The position numbers were made by a program, and so were the translations under genes. Under the pieces are notes generated by a model. The model did not search any database. It was not told the DNA's origin and was given only the letters and a program-made list of their open reading frames with translations. A DNA stretch of 10,432 nucleotides from Brooklawnia sp050943675 (lineage in GTDB: Bacteria > Actinomycetota > Actinomycetes > Propionibacteriales > Propionibacteriaceae). Below, one piece after another: positions 7,080-10,432 of the stretch; position 1 is the first letter of the stretch; every line of letters begins with the position of its first letter. The stretch lies in NCBI GenBank assembly GCA_050943675.1, contig JBMNPP010000093.1:1-10432 (forward strand). Direction: 5' to 3'.

Positions 7080-8575
7080 TGCCTGCTCCGCTCTGCCAAT
7101 GTGGTCAGCCGGGCGATGCGGTCAACGAGCGCGTCGTCGAAGTCTTCAGCCCCCATCCGCCAGCGCCAGTTGCCGCAGGCCACCGAAGGGGTATTGATGC
7201 GGCCCTCGGCGCCCAGACCCAGGTAGTCGGCCATCGGCACGACCACCGTATCGCCGACCGTGCGCATGGCCAAGGTGATGAAGTCCCAGTGCAAAAGTTC
7301 GGGCGGGGTCCACCAGTTGTGCAGGTACTCCCGCGAACGTTGTTGGTCTGCCGCCGACAGCGAGGCGAACCACTGCTGCAGGGTCGGGTTGTCGTGGGTA
7401 CCGGTGTAGACCACGGTCTCGCGCGCATAGTTGTGTGGCCAGTAGTTGCCCCGCTCGCGGGAATCGAAGGCGAACTGGATGATCTGCATCCCCGGCAGGC
7501 CGGCGGCCTCGCGCAGCTCACGCACCGCGTCGGTGAGGTAACCCAGGTCTTCTGCCACCAGCGGCAAGGCGTCCAGTGCGTTGGCGATGGCGGTGAAGAA
7601 GTCAATGCCGGGGCCGGGCCGCCAGTTGCCGCCACTGGCATCGGTGGCCCCATAGGGCACCGCCCAGTATGACTCCAGGCCACGGAAGTGGTCGATCCGC
7701 AGGATGTCCAGAGCTTCCAGTTGGTAGCGCAACCGCTCGATCCACCAGGCGAAGCCGGAACTTCGGTGCACTTCCCAGTCATAGAGCGGGTTACCCCATA
7801 ACTGGCCACCGGCAGAGAACCCGTCCGGGGGCACGCCGGCCACCTGGCTGGGCACCAGCTGCTCGTCCAGCTCGAACAACTCGGGATTTGCCCAGGTATC
7901 GGCTGAATCCATTGCGACGTAGATCGGCGTGTCGCCCAGGATCTGCACGCCCGCCCGGGTCGCGAAGCGGTGCAGGTCGGCCCATTGGGTGGCGAAGACC
8001 CACTGCACCCACCGGTGGTAGTCGAGCTGGTCTGCATACTGGTCAGCGATGCGGTCCAGGGCGTCCGGCTGCCGCTGCGCCAGATCGGTGGGCCACTGCG
8101 TCCACGGCGCCCCACCCTGGGTCTGCTTGATGGTCATGAACAGCGCGTAGGCATCCAGCCAGCCGGCGGCGCCTGCCGTGAAGCGCTGGTAGCCGGCATC
8201 GGCGGTGTAGCCGGACGCCCGGGCATGCGCGCGCCGCAGCACCTCGGGGCGGGCCTGGAAGAGCTTGCCGTAGTCGACCCGGGTCGGGTCGTCCCCCCAG
8301 TCCAGCTCATCCAGTTCTGCGGTGCCCAGCAGCCCCTGATCGACCAGGTCGGCCAGGTCGATGAAGTAAGGGTTGCCGGCGAATGTCGAGAAGCTCTGGT
8401 ACGGGGAATCGGCGAAGCCGGTCGGCCCCAACGGCAGGATCTGCCAGATGCTCTGCCCGGCCCGGGCCAGGTGCTCGACGAAGCGCCGGGCGTGCTGCGA
8501 AAAGCTGCCGATACCCCATGGGCCGGGCAACGAGAAGACCGGCAGCAACACCCCGGCGCGACGTCGAGCAGACAC
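7076..8575 (-). CDS. malQ: 4-alpha-glucanotransferase (amylomaltase, GH77), short form
   Basis: A 499-residue cytoplasmic enzyme that transfers 4-alpha-glucan segments between maltodextrins, releasing glucose. Residues are numbered from the GTG start. Motifs in order: GVLLPVFSLPGPWGIGSF (9-26), QILPLGPTG (45-53), SPYQSFSTFAGNPYF (57-71), LGDTPIYVAMDSAD (213-226), GVPPDGFSAGGQLWGNPLYD (247-266), RIDHFRG with nucleophile Asp295, VAEDLG with acid/base Glu342, and YTGTHDN with Asp395. The length matches the short Thermus-type enzyme, without the extra N-terminal part of the roughly 700-residue E. coli-type MalQ. I chose GTG at 8573-8575 over the ATG at 8611 because the latter would overlap the permease by 35 bases and add 12 residues before the conserved start. 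GTG also has AAGGG 5 bases upstream. The normally Tyr and Thr positions of the PPDYFSATGQ loop are Gly here. Its place directly after two sugar permeases gives the operon its likely substrate. Confidence 0.96.
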   Translation of the reverse strand: MSARRRAGVLLPVFSLPGPWGIGSFSQHARRFVEHLARAGQSIWQILPLGPTGFADSPYQSFSTFAGNPYFIDLADLVDQGLLGTAELDELDWGDDPTRVDYGKLFQARPEVLRRAHARASGYTADAGYQRFTAGAAGWLDAYALFMTIKQTQGGAPWTQWPTDLAQRQPDALDRIADQYADQLDYHRWVQWVFATQWADLHRFATRAGVQILGDTPIYVAMDSADTWANPELFELDEQLVPSQVAGVPPDGFSAGGQLWGNPLYDWEVHRSSGFAWWIERLRYQLEALDILRIDHFRGLESYWAVPYGATDASGGNWRPGPGIDFFTAIANALDALPLVAEDLGYLTDAVRELREAAGLPGMQIIQFAFDSRERGNYWPHNYARETVVYTGTHDNPTLQQWFASLSAADQQRSREYLHNWWTPPELLHWDFITLAMRTVGDTVVVPMADYLGLGAEGRINTPSVACGNWRWRMGAEDFDDALVDRIARLTTLAERSRQ

Positions 8576-8576
8576 G

Positions 8577-9494
8577 TCAGCCCTTGACAGCCCCGGCGAC
8601 CACGCCCTCAATGATGTATTTCTGGCTGAACAGGTAGAACACCACGATCGGGATGATCGCCAGCACCAGCATCGCCATCATGGCCCCCATGTCGGAGTTG
8701 CCGTAGGAGCCCACCAGCATCTGGATCGCGACCGGGATCGTCTTGTACGGGGTCGCAAGACCGATGACCAGGTAGGGCAGCAGGTAGTCGTTCCATACCC
8801 ACATGGCGTTCAGGATCGCCACGGTGATGGCCACCGGCTTGAGCATCGGCATCACCACGTAGAAGTAGTTGCGCAGCGGCCCACAGCCATCGATGGTGGC
8901 CGCCTCCTCGATCTCCAGCGGGATCGACTTGACGAAACCCGAGAAGATGAACACTGACAGCCCGGCCCCGAAGCCCAGGTAGAGCACCACCATGCCCAGC
9001 GGATTGGCCAGGCCGAGCATGTCGGCGATCTTGACGGTCGGGAACATGACCGCCTGGAACGGCACGACCATCGAGAAGACGAACATCATGTAAAGCGCAT
9101 TGGTCCACCAGGTCTTGATGCGGGTGATGTAGTAGGCCGTCATCGCGGTGAAGAAGACGATGGTGGCCACCGAGGTGATCGTGATGAAGAACGACCAACC
9201 CATCGCGTCGAAGAAGTTGGTGGCTGCCAGGCCGCTGGTGTAGTTGGTCAGGCCCACCCAGAAATCACCCAACGGCAGGGCGAACGGGCTGTTCGAGATG
9301 AAGAAGCGGCCCTTGAACGAGTTCATCAGGATGAACAGCAACGGCCCGATGAAGATGGCCGTGAGCAGCGCGAGCACCACGTAGGTGATGATCTTGCCGG
9401 GCGTCATGCGTTGTGAACGCAGGTGCCGGCGTTGCGCATCGGCCACTGCCTGGTCGGCCAGGTCGCTGCGGGGGGCGACAGTCGTGGTGCTCAA
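8577..9494 (-). CDS. Carbohydrate ABC transporter permease, MalG-type (CUT1)
   Basis: A 305-residue inner-membrane permease, half of a heterodimeric sugar importer. A polar cytoplasmic N-terminus (1-33) is followed by six apparent membrane segments, at about 34-58, 100-122, 131-152, 164-188, 219-240 and 268-291. The EAA loop that contacts the ATPase is EEAATIDGCGPLRN (196-209) with MP at 215-216. The ending GVVAGAVKG is typical of MalG-type subunits. The start is TTG (9492-9494), overlapping the upstream stop as TTGA. It is supported by a perfect AGGAGG 7 bases upstream, and the next Met (30) would remove only the polar tail. The neighbouring MalQ points to maltose or maltodextrin, but permease sequence alone does not fix the substrate. 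No ATPase gene is nearby. Confidence 0.94.
   Translation of the reverse strand: MSTTTVAPRSDLADQAVADAQRRHLRSQRMTPGKIITYVVLALLTAIFIGPLLFILMNSFKGRFFISNSPFALPLGDFWVGLTNYTSGLAATNFFDAMGWSFFITITSVATIVFFTAMTAYYITRIKTWWTNALYMMFVFSMVVPFQAVMFPTVKIADMLGLANPLGMVVLYLGFGAGLSVFIFSGFVKSIPLEIEEAATIDGCGPLRNYFYVVMPMLKPVAITVAILNAMWVWNDYLLPYLVIGLATPYKTIPVAIQMLVGSYGNSDMGAMMAMLVLAIIPIVVFYLFSQKYIIEGVVAGAVKG
8581..8585 (-). promoter_or_regulatory. Ribosome binding site (AAGGG) that sets the malQ GTG start
   Basis: AAGGG lies inside the last codons of the upstream permease gene, 5 bases before the GTG at 8575. The permease stop TGA sits between the two, leaving one base of spacer before the GTG, so termination and re-initiation can happen at the same spot. 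Confidence 0.65.
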
Positions 9495-10336
9495 TGCTCG
9501 ACCTCCTGCCGGCGGGTGGCGCGCAACTGGATGAGCGCGATCAGCGAGACGATCGCGAAGAAGACCATGGCCTTGGCCTGGCCGACACCCTCATAACCAT
9601 TGCGGCCGTAGAACGTGTTGACGATGTTGAGCGCGACCATCTCGGTTTGCTTCATGGGGCCACCGGCGGTGAGCGCCAGGTTGGCGTCGTAGAGCTTGAA
9701 GGTGCTGCTCAGGGTAAGGAACAGGCAGATGGTGATCGACGGCATCACCATCGGGATGGTGACATTGCGCAATGTCTGCCACTTGCTGGCGCCGTCGATC
9801 TCGGCTGCCTCCAGCAGTTCGGCCGGCACGTTCTGCAGGCCGGCGATGTAGATGATCATCATGTAGCCGATCATTTGCCAGTTGATCAGCAGGATCAGAC
9901 CGATGAAGCCGTACTTCGAGTTCGACAGCAGCGTGGTGTTGTACTGCACCAGCACCGCGTTGATGATGGTCTGCCAGGTGTAACCCAGCACGATGCCGCC
10001 GATCAGGTTCGGCATGAAGAAGACAGTGCGGAAGAAGTTGGTGCCACGCAGCCTGCGGGTCAGCAGGTAGGCGATCCAGAAGGCGAGGACGTTGACGCTC
10101 ACGACCGCGACACCGGTGACCAGCCCGGTGAAACCGAGCGCAGTCCACAACCGCTCGCGAGGTGTGAAGGCAGTGATGTAGTTGTCCAGGCCGATGAACT
10201 GGGCATCGGTGACTGTGGTGAACGTGCTGAACGACAGGTACAGGCCGATCACGAACGGCACCGCGAAGGCGATGGCGAAGGCGATCAGCGTCGGTCCCGC
10301 GAAGACTGGGCCGAGTCTCTTCAAGGATTTGAGCAT
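9491..10336 (-). CDS. Carbohydrate ABC transporter permease, MalF-type (CUT1)
   Basis: A 281-residue inner-membrane permease, partner of the MalG-type subunit encoded next. Membrane segments are at about residues 11-35, 66-92, 105-128, 143-168, 199-217 and 255-275. The EAA loop reads EAAEIDGASKWQTLRNVTIP (176-195), with the conserved Gly182 and final Pro195. LTAGGP (222-227) is the usual motif before the last helices, and an N-terminal GPTLIAF and later GLDNY are typical of short CUT1 permeases. It lacks the long periplasmic insert of E. coli MalF. The ATG is the first start after an in-frame TAA (10364-10366), and GGAG (10347-10350) lies 10 bases upstream. First operon gene inside the window; a substrate-binding protein gene is expected just upstream but is not visible. 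Confidence 0.94.
   Translation of the reverse strand: MLKSLKRLGPVFAGPTLIAFAIAFAVPFVIGLYLSFSTFTTVTDAQFIGLDNYITAFTPRERLWTALGFTGLVTGVAVVSVNVLAFWIAYLLTRRLRGTNFFRTVFFMPNLIGGIVLGYTWQTIINAVLVQYNTTLLSNSKYGFIGLILLINWQMIGYMMIIYIAGLQNVPAELLEAAEIDGASKWQTLRNVTIPMVMPSITICLFLTLSSTFKLYDANLALTAGGPMKQTEMVALNIVNTFYGRNGYEGVGQAKAMVFFAIVSLIALIQLRATRRQEVEH
9502..9507 (-). promoter_or_regulatory. Perfect ribosome binding site (AGGAGG) for the TTG-started permease
   Basis: AGGAGG sits 7 bases before the TTG at 9494, inside the last codons of the upstream permease gene. It is the strongest Shine-Dalgarno sequence seen in the window and is what makes the rare TTG start credible. Confidence 0.8.
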
Positions 10337-10432
10337 TTGACTTTCGCTCCGTTGCGCGATGACTTATTGGTCGCCCGACTCAGCCCGGGGTGGTGACTGC
10401 CGGACGGGGCTGGCTGCGGTCTCCCGCGCCAG
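10337..10432 (-). other. Region upstream of the sugar operon; possible tail of another gene
   Basis: Ninety-six bases with no confident gene. One minus-strand frame is open from the window edge to a TAA at 10364-10366 and would encode a 22-residue tail (LARETAASPVRQSPPRAESG then DQ). It could be the end of an upstream gene, but its low-complexity Pro/Arg/Ser composition does not resemble the C-terminus of a sugar-binding protein. Another frame is open right through the region. I saw no clear promoter, LacI-type operator or terminator. The ribosome site for the permease (GGAG) is at 10347-10350. Confidence 0.3.

Noticed and set aside
8576..8611. ATG start for malQ at 8611
   Set aside because: It would overlap the permease gene by 35 bases; GTG at 8575 has a ribosome site and gives the normal N-terminus.
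9413..10396. Long plus-strand open frame of 327 codons opposite the permease genes
   Set aside because: Asp/Gln/His-rich composition with no recognisable domain; it mirrors hydrophobic codons of the real permease on the other strand.
10337..10432. LacI-type operator around the GCGCAAC sequence before the first permease
   Set aside because: The flanking half-sites do not form a palindrome, so an operator cannot be supported.

Overview
The window is a GC-rich stretch, strongly GC-biased at third codon positions, that looks like the chromosome of a high-GC Gram-positive bacterium (Actinomycetota). A fermentative lineage such as Propionibacteriaceae or a relative would fit the acetate kinase and malto-oligosaccharide genes, but the genus is inferred, not shown. 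All ten genes recognised lie on the minus strand, so transcription runs from high to low coordinates. Coding density is very high and no stretch over 100 bases lacks a gene. No RNA genes, insertion sequences, CRISPR arrays or phage genes were seen.

Region A (10336 down to 5347) is a five-gene carbohydrate operon. In transcription order it has two CUT1-type ABC sugar permeases, a short-form 4-alpha-glucanotransferase (malQ), a LacI-family repressor and a DUF624 (YesL-like) membrane protein. Four of the five are joined by 4-base stop/start overlaps, and malQ starts one base after the preceding stop. Three starts are non-ATG (TTG, GTG, GTG). The enzyme suggests that the transporter brings in maltose or maltodextrins, that MalQ rearranges them in the cytoplasm, and that the LacI protein senses the sugar. 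No substrate-binding protein or ATPase gene is visible. The binding protein may lie just beyond the right edge; the ATPase may be a shared MsmK-type subunit encoded elsewhere.

Region B (5254 to 4058) is ackA, acetate kinase, preceded by a 92-base spacer with a small hairpin and followed by a strong hairpin that may end its transcript. It would make ATP from acetyl phosphate derived from sugar catabolism.

Region C (3970 to 1) looks like a lipid and cell-envelope cluster: a short-chain dehydrogenase translationally coupled to a PlsC-type acyltransferase, then a protein with two complete GT2 glycosyltransferase domains, then the start of a hydrophobic membrane protein (possibly DUF6541) cut by the window edge.

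I see no clear evidence of a wholly new system. The points most worth a second look are the duplicated glycosyltransferase, the altered active-site positions in the dehydrogenase, the divergent loop residues in MalQ, and the tightly coupled operon in which a repressor and a DUF624 protein follow the sugar enzyme.
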